From the NCBI GenBank assembly GCA_041584755.1, contig JBFHDK010000001.1:1-64000 (forward strand): DNA of 64,000 nt. The letters are read 5' to 3'. The notes beneath the pieces are model-generated. The model was given only the letters and a program-made list of their open reading frames with translations, was not told the origin of the DNA and did no database searches. The position numbers were made by a program, and so were the translations under genes. Origin of the DNA: HB2-32-21 sp003448675 (GTDB lineage: Bacteria; Pseudomonadota; Gammaproteobacteria; Pseudomonadales; Porticoccaceae). Shown here in pieces: positions 33,779 through 43,018 of this stretch; the first letter of the stretch is position 1; each line of letters starts with the position of its first letter.

Positions 33779-34907
33779 TTCCCTTTTTATGTAGCTCGGC
33801 GATTTCTTCGGCGCTGTAATTCCACTCCGCCAGAATGTCATCGGTGTGTTCCCCCCGCCGGGCGGGTGCGCGGGAAACCGCTCCCGGTGTCGCGCTAAAG
33901 CGTGGCGCCGGCGCCGGCTGCACGATGTCATCCACTTTGACAAAAGCATCTCGGGCCAGGCTTTGGGGGTGTTCGGGAGCCTCGGCAAAACGCAGCACGG
34001 GGGCAAAGCAGATGTCGCTTTGCTGCAACAATTCGCACCATTGATCGCGGGTTTTGCCTAGAAAGATTGCCGCTAGCTCGGCCTTTTGTTCAGGCCAGCG
34101 TTTGGGATTCATCTGTTCACCAAAGTTCTCTTCACTCAGGTTGAGCCGTTGTTTCAGCTCAGCGTAAAACTGGGGCTCTACCGAGGCGATGGAGATGTAT
34201 TCGCCATCGGCGCATTCGTAGGCATCATAGTAGTGACTGGCCCCGTTCAGGGGGTGTTCGCCGCGGCCTTCCCGGAAACTTCCAGAAGCCAACTGGCCGA
34301 AAAAAGCGGTGCTGAGAATAGCGGCGCCGTCGAGCATGGCGGCGTCCACCACCTGACCGGCGCCGCTGAGTTTGGCTTTGAGGATGGCGCTGACCATGCC
34401 AAAGGCCAGCAGCAGGCCGCCACCGCCAAAGTCCCCCACCAGATTCAGGGGCGGCGCCGGAGGTCCACCCTTGACGCCAAAATTAAACAGGGCGCCAGAC
34501 AAGGCGATGTAGTTAATATCGTGCCCGGCCACATGGGCAATGGGGCCTTCCTGACCCCAGCCAGTCATGCGTCCCACGACGATGGCGGGGTTTTTTTCCA
34601 GTAACACATCCGGGCCAATACCCAGGCGCTCCATCACGCCGGGGCGAAAGCCTTCGATAATGCCGTCTGATTTTTTAACCATGTTCAGCAGTATTTTTTT
34701 GCCTTCCGCACTTTTCAGATCAAGTCGGATGGAGCGTCGGCCGCGGGCGAGTAAGTCGTATTTTTCCTTTCGGGGCAGGCCGCCGGCAGCACCGGTGCGA
34801 TCTATACGGATGACCTCCGCGCCCATATCGGCCAGCATCATGGCGCAAAAAGGGCCGGGGCCGATTCCCTGTAATTCGATAATGCGTAAGCCTTCGAGTG
34901 GTCCCAT
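33759..34907 (-). CDS. Alpha-methylacyl-CoA racemase-like CaiB/BaiF family protein
   Basis: A 382-residue protein of the racemase branch of class III CoA-transferases. The catalytic residues are H129 in GHDINYIALSG, D159 in NLVGDFGGG and a Glu in ASVEPQFYAEL. It has the same length and motifs as the gene at 2606-3754 but many differing residues, so it is an old paralogue. Its 3' end overlaps hisA by 20 bases, convergently. Upstream on the same strand is hspQ (50 bases). It probably epimerises 2-methylacyl-CoA from branched substrates. Confidence 0.88.
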   Translation of the reverse strand: MGPLEGLRIIELQGIGPGPFCAMMLADMGAEVIRIDRTGAAGGLPRKEKYDLLARGRRSIRLDLKSAEGKKILLNMVKKSDGIIEGFRPGVMERLGIGPDVLLEKNPAIVVGRMTGWGQEGPIAHVAGHDINYIALSGALFNFGVKGGPPAPPLNLVGDFGGGGLLLAFGMVSAILKAKLSGAGQVVDAAMLDGAAILSTAFFGQLASGSFREGRGEHPLNGASHYYDAYECADGEYISIASVEPQFYAELKQRLNLSEENFGEQMNPKRWPEQKAELAAIFLGKTRDQWCELLQQSDICFAPVLRFAEAPEHPQSLARDAFVKVDDIVQPAPAPRFSATPGAVSRAPARRGEHTDDILAEWNYSAEEIAELHKKGIIKGLD

Positions 34908-34957
34908 TATTGTTATCCTTTGTCTGTGTAAGTTTTTATTCGTCTGGTGACATTACC

Positions 34958-35296
34958 CTAGTGGGGTTTAATAGCCTTTGGCCGATAGTGGGTGTTTTCG
35001 AATTCGCCAAACAGTTCCTTTACCTGCGGGTGCCCCACCGGCTTGCCGCTGTCATCGGGCAGTAAATTTTGTTCCGAGACATAGGCAACGTAGTAAGTCT
35101 CTTCGTTTTCGGCCAGCAAATGATAAAAGGGTTGATCTTTTTTCGGACGCAGGTGTTCGGGAATGGATTGCCACCACTCCTCTGTATTATTGAAAGTCGG
35201 ATCGACATCGAAAATTACCCCGCGAAACGGGTACAGCCGGTGCTTGACCACGTGGCCGATTTCAAATTTAGCGGTACGTACTGCTTCTCCGTTCAT
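34958..35296 (-). CDS. hspQ: Heat shock protein HspQ (YccV-like)
   Basis: A 112-residue protein of the HspQ family, with the signature AKFEIGHVVKHRLYPFRGVI, then DVDPTFNNTEEWW, and PFYHLLAENEETYYVAYVSEQNL in two parts. The family binds hemimethylated DNA and acts as a specificity factor for Lon-type proteolysis in enterobacteria. It lies in the same direction as the SDR genes upstream (26 bases) and the racemase-like gene downstream. This housekeeping-like gene is embedded among catabolic genes. Confidence 0.93.
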   Translation of the reverse strand: MNGEAVRTAKFEIGHVVKHRLYPFRGVIFDVDPTFNNTEEWWQSIPEHLRPKKDQPFYHLLAENEETYYVAYVSEQNLLPDDSGKPVGHPQVKELFGEFENTHYRPKAIKPH

Positions 35297-35322
35297 GGAT
35301 TCCTGATTCCTTGATTAATGGT

Positions 35323-36075
35323 CTACCTCATGGCGCCATCGATTTGAATGGTCTCGCCATTGAGCATGCGGTTCAGGCAAATGTGCTTGACCAGCTCGCC
35401 CAGTTCGCGGGGGTCGCCCCAACGTTTGGGAAAGGGCACCATGGAAATGAGTTTGTCGGTGTGCCTGGCGTCGACGGTCTCTGCCAATGGGGTCTTGAAA
35501 AACCCTGGTGCGATGGTCATAACCCGGATGCCGTAGGGCGCCAGATCCCGGGCCAGGGGTAAGGTGGCGCCGGCGACAGCTCGCTTTGATGCCGCGTAGG
35601 CGGATTGTCCGGGTGGCCCGTTAAAGGCGGCGCCGGAAGCGATATTTATCAGTACGCCTCGCTCGCCGTCGTCCATGGGTTCCAGGTCGAGCATACGCTC
35701 GGCGAACAGCGCACAACCGTCCAGGGTGCCAATGACGTTGACATCGATCTGGCGTTTCAAGGATTCGAAAGGATGAGGTCCCTGGGACTGGCTGGTGATT
35801 TTGCGCGCCACGTCGATGCCGGCAAAGTTGATGGCAATTCGCGGTGGGCCGATGGCCTCGCAGGCCTGGTTCACGGCGGCGGCGAGGGATTCATGATTGG
35901 CGACATCGCATTGCACCGCAACGCCGCCTAACTCACGGGCCAGGGGTTCGGCCAGGGTCATGTCGCGATCCAGCAGGGCCACGGTGGCGCCGCTTTCGGC
36001 CAGCACCCGGGCGCTGGCCGCGCCCAGCCCGGAGGCGCCGCCGGTTAAAAATGCATTTACACCTTCAAGTTTCAT
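35323..36075 (-). CDS. Short-chain dehydrogenase (HSD10-like)
   Basis: A 250-residue classical SDR. The cofactor motif TGGASGLG is at 11-18, D37 after LLDRD favours NAD, and the catalytic residues are S147, Y160 and K164 (YAASK). The long insert GQSQ to MLDLEPMDDGERGVL is typical of HSD10/type II 3-hydroxyacyl-CoA dehydrogenases, which oxidise 2-methyl-3-hydroxyacyl-CoA and some steroids. It is a paralogue of the next gene at 36140 and is 26 bases from hspQ. Confidence 0.87.
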   Translation of the reverse strand: MKLEGVNAFLTGGASGLGAASARVLAESGATVALLDRDMTLAEPLARELGGVAVQCDVANHESLAAAVNQACEAIGPPRIAINFAGIDVARKITSQSQGPHPFESLKRQIDVNVIGTLDGCALFAERMLDLEPMDDGERGVLINIASGAAFNGPPGQSAYAASKRAVAGATLPLARDLAPYGIRVMTIAPGFFKTPLAETVDARHTDKLISMVPFPKRWGDPRELGELVKHICLNRMLNGETIQIDGAMR

Positions 36076-36139
36076 ATTGTTTTCCTGTTAGCCTTTTTTA
36101 TCAGTGAACAAGGCGGGGTTCTGTCAGGGCGGGTTTCTA

Positions 36140-36895
36140 TCAGAAAAAGCCTGCGTCAATACGAATAGTGGAGGCATTCAACATCTGGTTTTCACAGATA
36201 TGCTGTACCAGCGCGCCGATCTCCTCAGGTTTGCCCTTGCGTTTGGGAAACAGTGCGCGACGCAGCAATTGGCTGGTGAGGGCCTCGTCCATGGTGCCGG
36301 CAAGGGGAGTGTCAAACAGCCCCGGCGCGATGGTCATAACCCGGATGCCGTAGCGCGACAGGTCGCGAGCCATGGGCAGGGCGGCGCCCACAACACCGGC
36401 TTTTGAAGCGGCGTAGACAGATTGTCCATTGGGTGCGTTAAAAGCGGCGATAGACGCGATATTAATCAACACACCCCGTTCGCCTTCCTCATCCAGGGGT
36501 TCTAGATCCAACATCGCGGTGGAGGCCTGGGCGCAGCAGTACAAGGTGCCGACCAGGTTAACGTCCACGACCCGCTGCATGGGGCCGATGGCGTGGGCGC
36601 CGGTTTTGCGGCTAGCGATTTTACGGGCGGTGTCTATGCCGGCGCAGTTGACCAGAATGCGTGGTGCGCCCAGCGCTTCGCGGGCTTGTGCAAAGGCAGC
36701 TTGTACGGATGTTTCATCGGCCACATCGCAGGCAAAGGCGGCGCCGCCTACTTTGCTGGCCGTGGCTTCGGCGAGTTCCATATTGCGATCAAGAATCGCG
36801 ATTTTGGCTCCGGCGTTACTCAGCACCTGGCTAACGCCAGCGCCAATGCCGGAGGCGCCGCCGGTGACGATGGCGGTCAAACCCTCTATTTTCAT
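36140..36895 (-). CDS. Short-chain dehydrogenase (HSD10-like)
   Basis: About 251 residues, similar along its whole length to the SDR at 35323: TGGASGIG (11-18), catalytic S148, Y161 and K165 (YAASK), and LNAPNGQSV-like loops. The tandem pair with a 64-base gap is an old duplication. The ATG at 36895 is used because the fold begins at MKIEGLTAIVTGG; an upstream in-frame ATG would add a 20-residue tail of no clear meaning. The likely role is dehydrogenation of 3-hydroxyacyl-CoA. It is separated from pilR by 93 bases. Confidence 0.86.
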   Translation of the reverse strand: MKIEGLTAIVTGGASGIGAGVSQVLSNAGAKIAILDRNMELAEATASKVGGAAFACDVADETSVQAAFAQAREALGAPRILVNCAGIDTARKIASRKTGAHAIGPMQRVVDVNLVGTLYCCAQASTAMLDLEPLDEEGERGVLINIASIAAFNAPNGQSVYAASKAGVVGAALPMARDLSRYGIRVMTIAPGLFDTPLAGTMDEALTSQLLRRALFPKRKGKPEEIGALVQHICENQMLNASTIRIDAGFF

Positions 36896-36988
36896 GGTGT
36901 TTCCCAAATTTGTGTGCAGGCCGCGAGTATTGCATATCGCCTGTGGCCAACACAAAAACGGGATTAGGGGAATGGCTTTTTAGCGGGC

Positions 36989-38386
36989 TTAATCAACGCC
37001 GAGTTTTTTGAGTTTGTAACGGAGTTGACGAAAACTGATCCCGAGTTTCTCGGCGGCTGCGGTTTTATTCCAGCGACAGGACGCCAGGGCTTCTTCGAGC
37101 AGATGCTTTTCGACACTGGCCAGATATTCGTCCAGATTGCCACCGTTGTAGGCGGGTGGGCCATCCGCCTTGTCTGTCGCATTGGACGGTATCCCCCGGG
37201 TTGGAGAGATGGATGATTCGAGGCTGTTGCCAGTTGCTGCGATACCACCCTGTAACTGAAGGTCTTCCTCGATGATGATATTGCCGTCGCACAGGGTTGC
37301 GGCCCGTTCCAGGGTATTTTCAAGCTCGCGCACATTACCGGGAAAGTGGTAGCGCAACAGCGCGCTCAGGGCCGAAGGGGCAAGCCGCGGTGCTCCGGAA
37401 TCGGGGTCGGTATTGTTTTTGCGTAAAAATAAGTCAACCAGCTCGGGAATGTCTTCCCGCCGGTCGCGCAAACTGGGGACACGTAATTCGATAACGTTGA
37501 TGCGGTAATAAAGGTCCTGGCGAAAGTGATTGAGCTCGACTTCCCGCGTCAGGTTTTTGTGGGAGGCGCTGATGATGCGGATGTCAACCGGGATTTCGCT
37601 GTCCGCGCCGACCGGTCTAACCGCTCGCTCCTGAATGCCCCGCAGGAGCTTTACCTGCATCGACAATGGCAAATCGGCGACTTCGTCGAGGAATAAAGTC
37701 CCGCCGTCGGCGGCCTGAAAAAGCCCCTGTTTGTCCTGATAGGCGCCGGTAAAACTGCCTTTTTTATGGCCGAAAAATTCGCTTTCCATGAGTTCCGAGG
37801 GAATGGCGCCGCAGTTGACCGGAATAAAAGGCCCGTCCGCTCGGGGCCCTTGGTAATGGATTCTTCGCGCGACCACTTCTTTGCCACTGCCTGATTCCCC
37901 GGAGATATAAATAGGCGCCTGGCTTCGAGCCACCCGGGTGATCTGATTCCGTAGTTCCTGCATTACTGTGGAGCTGCCTATAAAGTCTCCTGGCGCGTCG
38001 GGCGCGTCGCGGGGTTCGGTCGCCAGTTTTAGCGCGGCAGTGACCATGGCCCTGAGTTTGGGTAATTGCACGGGTTTGCTGACAAAATCAAAAGCGCCCA
38101 GTTTCAGGGCATCCACCGCGATTTCGGTGTTGCCATAGGCCGTGATCATGGCCACCGGGATGTCCGGATAGTTTTGCTGAATATACTGGATCAGATCCAG
38201 CCCGTTGCCATCCGGGAGTCGCATATCGGTCAGACACAGGTCAAAGGCGTTTTTTTCCAGCTTCAGGTAGGCAGCGGCAAGATCCGGCGCCTCCTCGACT
38301 TCCACCCCAAGTTGCTGGAGCGTCATCCCCAATAGTTGGCGGATATCCGGTTCGTCATCGACAACAAGAGCCAGGGGGTTGCTCAT
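36989..38386 (-). CDS. pilR: Sigma-54 response regulator PilR
   Basis: A 465-residue NtrC-type regulator. The receiver has the phospho-acceptor D54 (LTDMRLPDG) and K104. The AAA+ domain has Walker A GESGSGKE, the sigma-54 contact GSFTGA and Walker B TLFLDE. The C-terminal Fis-type helix-turn-helix ends WNKTAAAEKLGISFRQLRYK. With PilS it activates type IV pilin transcription in Pseudomonas. The start overlaps the pilS stop by ATGA, so the two are co-translated. No pilin gene is in the window. Confidence 0.93.
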   Translation of the reverse strand: MSNPLALVVDDEPDIRQLLGMTLQQLGVEVEEAPDLAAAYLKLEKNAFDLCLTDMRLPDGNGLDLIQYIQQNYPDIPVAMITAYGNTEIAVDALKLGAFDFVSKPVQLPKLRAMVTAALKLATEPRDAPDAPGDFIGSSTVMQELRNQITRVARSQAPIYISGESGSGKEVVARRIHYQGPRADGPFIPVNCGAIPSELMESEFFGHKKGSFTGAYQDKQGLFQAADGGTLFLDEVADLPLSMQVKLLRGIQERAVRPVGADSEIPVDIRIISASHKNLTREVELNHFRQDLYYRINVIELRVPSLRDRREDIPELVDLFLRKNNTDPDSGAPRLAPSALSALLRYHFPGNVRELENTLERAATLCDGNIIIEEDLQLQGGIAATGNSLESSISPTRGIPSNATDKADGPPAYNGGNLDEYLASVEKHLLEEALASCRWNKTAAAEKLGISFRQLRYKLKKLGVD

Positions 38387-40101
38387 CAGGAGGTGGCCGG
38401 TAAAAGCTGATCGGGATGGGCAAACATGATTCTGAAAAAGCCCTTGCAGGTTGGAGAGGAGTCGCCATTAGCTCTCTCAACGGTGTTAATGGTGACGTTC
38501 GATGACTGGCGGTCAAATGATATTGTTTCCTGACAATAGCTTAAAGTTGAATAATTAAATTCACAACGTTCCTTGGCAAGATAAAGTCCCAACCCGGTGC
38601 CTCCATAAGAGGTAGTAAAAAAAGGCTCAAAAATTTGGTTGAGGTGCGCCTTGTCCACTCCCGGACCGGAGTCATGTACATCCAGGCAGGGTAAGCGCCC
38701 TTCGTTGTCCCGATGAACCTGAAGTTTTACCCAGGCCTGGCCGCAAGCCTGCTCGCTATGGCGCAAGGCATTGTCGACCAGGTTGGTGACGACCTGGGTC
38801 AGGTGAGTGGGGTCAAAGAGCACCTGGAGCCCTGATTCCTGTTTATCGCACTCAATGATGCTGCCCTCGCGCTGGGTGTTATGGTATTCACGAATAAAGT
38901 GTTTTAGCCAGATATCCAGTTGTAGCTTCTGAAACCGGGGCGCTTCCTGACGAGACAGTTGTAGGATGCTGTCGACGATATTATTAACTCGCTCCGAATG
39001 CCGCTCAATAATCGTTGTTAGCGGCGAAACATCATCGTTGTCGCGTTTGTATTCCCCTAGCATCTGCGCCGCGTGACTGATGGCGCCCAGAGGGTTTCTG
39101 ATTTCGTGAGCGATGCTGCCCGCGAGCCGTCCCAGCGATGCGAGTTTTAGTTGTTGGGCGTTTTGCGCGGCGGAGCGGGTATCCTCGATAAAAATAATGG
39201 TATGTCGCTCCTCGGCTTCATCGAGGCGAGCGAAGTTGCACTGGATTTCGCCATTGATCGCAGCGATTGCGATAGGGGGGCAGCGTTGCCAGGGGAATGT
39301 CTGCCAGCGTTGGTACTGTTTGAACAATTCCGGCACCGCGCGCAATGATTGTCCAATGGACACCCGGTTGCGGGAAATGGGGCCTCCCAGAAGTTCGGTG
39401 GCGGCGTTATTGATCAATTTTATCTGACCGCTGGTATCGACCAGGACAATGCCTGTTCTCATTCGGTTAACGATGAGTTCATTCAGCCGTTGTAAATGCG
39501 CGGCTTGATCCGCTTCGTGAATGGCGCGGGTTTGCGAAGCCTGCAAGCGCCTGTTGAGCAGGCGAAACAGCAGGGCGGTAAAAAATAGCACCGCTCCCAG
39601 CAGACCGGACTGGAAAAAATCGGCATCCTTGGCGCCGAAAACCAGAACGGCAAGCACCGTGTCCCCCATGATGAGGATACTGGCGATAGCCGCGAGAAAA
39701 ATAGGCAGTTGGCCGGTATAGATAAGCGATCCGGTGGCAATAGTGACCAGCAGCAGCAGGCCCAGGCCGCTATTGATGCCGCCACTGGCAAACACCAGCA
39801 GGTTGAGGGTCACGATATCCAGCAGCAAATACAGAAATGGTAAATAGGGGCTGTAATCAAATTTCCTGCTGATCAGCCATATCACGCTGATAGTCGTAGC
39901 GCCCAGATAGGCGGCGGCGGTGAAGAAAAATAGCTCCGTGGAAAAAGTGCCGAGAATGCTGTCGGCAAACCCCGCCAGGTACATGCCCAGAAGAACGATT
40001 GAGAGCAGAAACCGATAGTAGGCATATACCCTGACTATGCCCCGTGAGGGCTCATTGGGCGTCGAGACTGGTGCGACGGTGTTTGCTCGTCCATTTGGCA
40101 T
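38386..40101 (-). CDS. pilS: Sensor histidine kinase PilS
   Basis: A 571-residue membrane kinase. About six hydrophobic segments (residues 25-185) are followed by a PAS-like domain (VDTSGQIKLINNAATELLGG in the region 215-260), the H box GSIAHEIRNPLGAISHAAQM, the N box VDNALRH and the G boxes DVHDSGPGVDKAH and GGTGLGLYLAKE. The layout is that of PilS, which senses pilin levels in the inner membrane. It is divergent to nadE and upstream of pilR. Confidence 0.92.
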   Translation of the reverse strand: MPNGRANTVAPVSTPNEPSRGIVRVYAYYRFLLSIVLLGMYLAGFADSILGTFSTELFFFTAAAYLGATTISVIWLISRKFDYSPYLPFLYLLLDIVTLNLLVFASGGINSGLGLLLLVTIATGSLIYTGQLPIFLAAIASILIMGDTVLAVLVFGAKDADFFQSGLLGAVLFFTALLFRLLNRRLQASQTRAIHEADQAAHLQRLNELIVNRMRTGIVLVDTSGQIKLINNAATELLGGPISRNRVSIGQSLRAVPELFKQYQRWQTFPWQRCPPIAIAAINGEIQCNFARLDEAEERHTIIFIEDTRSAAQNAQQLKLASLGRLAGSIAHEIRNPLGAISHAAQMLGEYKRDNDDVSPLTTIIERHSERVNNIVDSILQLSRQEAPRFQKLQLDIWLKHFIREYHNTQREGSIIECDKQESGLQVLFDPTHLTQVVTNLVDNALRHSEQACGQAWVKLQVHRDNEGRLPCLDVHDSGPGVDKAHLNQIFEPFFTTSYGGTGLGLYLAKERCEFNYSTLSYCQETISFDRQSSNVTINTVERANGDSSPTCKGFFRIMFAHPDQLLPATS

Positions 40102-40154
40102 GCAGGCAATTTTAGCTGAAAATACGCGCCCGATTCATGGCTCCCCCAGGTTTT

Positions 40155-41783
40155 ATGAACAAGCTTTCCGTGGTACTGGCACAGATAAACCCCCATGTAG
40201 GTGATATTCCCGGCAATTGTCAGCGCGTTATGACTTCAGTCAGAGAGGCTCGGGATAGATACGGAGCACAGCTGGTGGTTTTTCCTGAGCTGGTGCTGAC
40301 GGGATACCCCCCCGAAGATCTTCTACTGCGCCCCAGTATCCAGACCCGGGTCGAGCGCGCCTTGGCCGAGCTGGAGACCGAATGCAGCGATATTTCGATC
40401 ATTATTGGTTACCCCTGGCGGGAGAACGGCAAGTTATACAATGTCGCGGGCCTTATCAGTCAGGGCAAACTGGTAGCCCGCTATGCAAAAAATTGTCTGC
40501 CCAACTACCAGGTTTTTGACGAGAAACGCTATTTCGAAGCAGGTGAGACTGCCTGTGTAGTGGATATTTGTGGTATCAGGGCGGCGCTTACCGTCTGTGA
40601 GGATATCTGGGAGACGGGGCCGATGGAAAAAGCCCGTGCCGCCGGCGCCCGAATAATGATCAACATCAACGCGTCTCCTTTTCACAAAAACAAACAGCAA
40701 TTGCGTCGCGATACTGTTAGCTCCCGCGCCCGGGAAGGTGCCATGCCCATTGTGTATATCAACCAGGTGGGCGGCCAGGACGAGTTGGTGTTTGATGGTG
40801 GTTCCATGGTGGTCGATGCGCGGGGTGAATTGCTGATGCAGGCACCGCTGTTCGAGGAAGGCCTGTACCCGGTTGAGCTCAATCTGGAAGGTGATGCGTT
40901 AAGCATCCCGCACCAGGCAAAAACGCCTTTGCCTGAATTGCTGGCCTCGGTTTATGAAGCCTTGGTTATGGGTGTGCGCGATTACGTCAACAAAAATGGA
41001 TTCAAGGGCGTGGTACTGGGTTTGTCAGGGGGCATCGATTCAGCGCTGACATTGGCGATAGCCGTGGACGCCTTGGGCGCCGAGCGAGTGGAAGCGGTAA
41101 TGATGCCATTCCGGTATACCTCGGAACTGAGCCTAAACGATGCCGAAGACGAAGCCCGTCGTCTGGGGGTAAGTTACAAAGTTATTGGTATTGAGGGCAT
41201 TTATGAAGCCTTTTGTGCTGCCCTTGCCGAGGAATTTAAAGATACTACCAAGGACAAAAGTGAGGAAAATATTCAGGCGCGATCCCGAGGTGTGTTGTTG
41301 ATGGCCATCTCCAATAAAAAGGGTTACTTGGTGCTAACCACGGGCAATAAAAGCGAGATGGCGGTGGGTTACGCAACCCTGTACGGGGACATGGCGGGCG
41401 GTCTGGACGTGCTCAAGGACGTGCCGAAAACCTTGGTGTTTGAATTATCCCGTTACCGAAATACGGTATCGGAGGTGATTCCGGAGTCGGTGATAACCCG
41501 GCCGCCCTCGGCCGAACTGGCCCCGGATCAAATTGACGAAGACAGCCTGCCGCCCTATGAGGTGCTCGACCAGATTCTTGAGCTGTATATCGAGGAAGAT
41601 ATGGCGGCTTTGGACATTATCAAGCGGGGCTTTGCCTCCGAGGACGTGAATCGGGTAGTGCGCATGGTGGATTTAAATGAATACAAACGGCGCCAGGCCC
41701 CGGTGGGCATCAGAATTACCGAGCGGGGTTTTGGCCGGGATCGTCGTTACCCCATTACCAACGGCTGGCGCCCCGGCGATTGA
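40155..41783 (+). CDS. nadE: NAD+ synthase (glutamine-dependent)
   Basis: About 542 residues. The N-terminal nitrilase-like domain supplies ammonia from glutamine (catalytic Glu in FPELVLTGYPPEDLL, Lys in KNCLPNYQVF, Cys in TVCEDIW). The C-terminal domain is the NAD synthetase with PP-loop LSGGIDSAL and the substrate loop LTTGNKSEMAVGYATLYGDM. It converts deamido-NAD to NAD. The ATG at 40155 follows CAGG; an ATG 18 bases earlier is also in frame. It stands between pilS and bamD, which are adjacent in Pseudomonas. Confidence 0.95.
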   Translation: MNKLSVVLAQINPHVGDIPGNCQRVMTSVREARDRYGAQLVVFPELVLTGYPPEDLLLRPSIQTRVERALAELETECSDISIIIGYPWRENGKLYNVAGLISQGKLVARYAKNCLPNYQVFDEKRYFEAGETACVVDICGIRAALTVCEDIWETGPMEKARAAGARIMININASPFHKNKQQLRRDTVSSRAREGAMPIVYINQVGGQDELVFDGGSMVVDARGELLMQAPLFEEGLYPVELNLEGDALSIPHQAKTPLPELLASVYEALVMGVRDYVNKNGFKGVVLGLSGGIDSALTLAIAVDALGAERVEAVMMPFRYTSELSLNDAEDEARRLGVSYKVIGIEGIYEAFCAALAEEFKDTTKDKSEENIQARSRGVLLMAISNKKGYLVLTTGNKSEMAVGYATLYGDMAGGLDVLKDVPKTLVFELSRYRNTVSEVIPESVITRPPSAELAPDQIDEDSLPPYEVLDQILELYIEEDMAALDIIKRGFASEDVNRVVRMVDLNEYKRRQAPVGIRITERGFGRDRRYPITNGWRPGD

Positions 41784-41864
41784 AGGAAAAGTATGCTGCC
41801 GGGTAGGTATTTACGGCTTTATAAAAGACTGAATTTTAAAGCGCCGCTTTACACAGACGCGGGC

Positions 41865-42920
41865 TTAATCCAGCAGGCCAAATGTCAGCCTACTAAGCCA
41901 GGAACGCTTTCCTGACCCCTGGCTGGTATCGGCGCGTGCTTTATCGGTGGTGTCCACTGAGCTTGAGACCGGCATCTCATTTCTCAGTTCGGCAACGTGT
42001 CGGTCTATCGGGTTATAGAGCTTGCGGGAATCGAAATGGGGCGGCTTTTCGGGCTTGTAGTAACCCAGGGTCACTTTACTCATCCAGTGCTTATCGTCTT
42101 TTAGATTAGCGGGCGAGTACTTGAATTGTCCCTGTTCGTCGAGTGCCGGGTGGTTGGCGTAGTTGGCCGCCAGTACCTGAACCGTGTTTTCAGCCAGATC
42201 ATTCAATCCCAGCAAATGGTAGCCTTGGGCCATCACCGCCAGGGCGTCCGGGACCGCCGGCGTCTGCTGAAAATTTTCCACCACATAGCGGCCTCGATTC
42301 ACTGCCGCCAGATAGGCGCCGCGTTTGAAATAATAATTGGCGACCTGGATTTCATGGCGCGCCAGAAGATTTCTCAAGTGCAACATGCGCTGGCGGGCGT
42401 CGGCAGCGTAGGCACTATTGGGGAAGCGATTGAGAAGCTCCGTGAATATGGCAAAGGCCTGGCGGGCTTCGCCGGGGTCGCGCCGGGATTCATCGGTGGG
42501 GATAAAGTTGGTAAACAAACCTTTGGTTTGTGAGATTGCGGCAAGGCCTTTGATGTAATAGGCGTAATCGACATTGGGGTGGCGGGGATGCAGTCGTATA
42601 AAGCGATCTGCGGCGGCGGACGCCGCCTCATAGTCCAGTGACTCGAAGTAAACGTAAATGAGCTCCAGTTGGGCTTGCTCGGCATAATTGCCAAAAGGGA
42701 ACTGGGCCTCGAAGCTTTGCAGGTTGGTAATTGCATCGGTCCAGTTTTTTGACCGAAGGTTGCGCTGAATACGGTCGTAAAACTCCTTTTCGGTCAGGGT
42801 TTTCAATTCCTCCTGGCGTTGGCGTTCGGCTTCTTTTTCCTCTTCGGAATCGACGAAAGGCATCCAGGAACAACCTGCCAGCAGGCAGAAAAAAACTGCG
42901 GAGAAAATAGCGACGCGCAT
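41865..42920 (-). CDS. bamD: Outer membrane assembly lipoprotein BamD
   Basis: About 351 residues. The signal is lipoprotein-type with lipobox LLAGC (Cys 17). The TPR repeats of BamD follow: NWTDAITNLQSFEAQFPFGNY, DYEAASAAADRFIRLHPRHPN and later repeats to about residue 230. It partners BamA in outer-membrane protein insertion. At 351 residues it is about 100 longer than E. coli BamD; the extra part is a C-terminal stretch of charged and Ser/Thr-rich sequence. The ATG at 42920 is used because the lipobox requires it. It is divergent to rluD with about 98 bases between. Confidence 0.93.
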   Translation of the reverse strand: MRVAIFSAVFFCLLAGCSWMPFVDSEEEKEAERQRQEELKTLTEKEFYDRIQRNLRSKNWTDAITNLQSFEAQFPFGNYAEQAQLELIYVYFESLDYEAASAAADRFIRLHPRHPNVDYAYYIKGLAAISQTKGLFTNFIPTDESRRDPGEARQAFAIFTELLNRFPNSAYAADARQRMLHLRNLLARHEIQVANYYFKRGAYLAAVNRGRYVVENFQQTPAVPDALAVMAQGYHLLGLNDLAENTVQVLAANYANHPALDEQGQFKYSPANLKDDKHWMSKVTLGYYKPEKPPHFDSRKLYNPIDRHVAELRNEMPVSSSVDTTDKARADTSQGSGKRSWLSRLTFGLLD

Positions 42921-43018
42921 AGAAAATACTATCCTGAAGTCGAATGGATTTTTGTGTGCCGGGACTGCCCCTGTAGAATGGGCATTTAACCACAGCACAC
43001 CTTTAAGCTGAATAGCCA

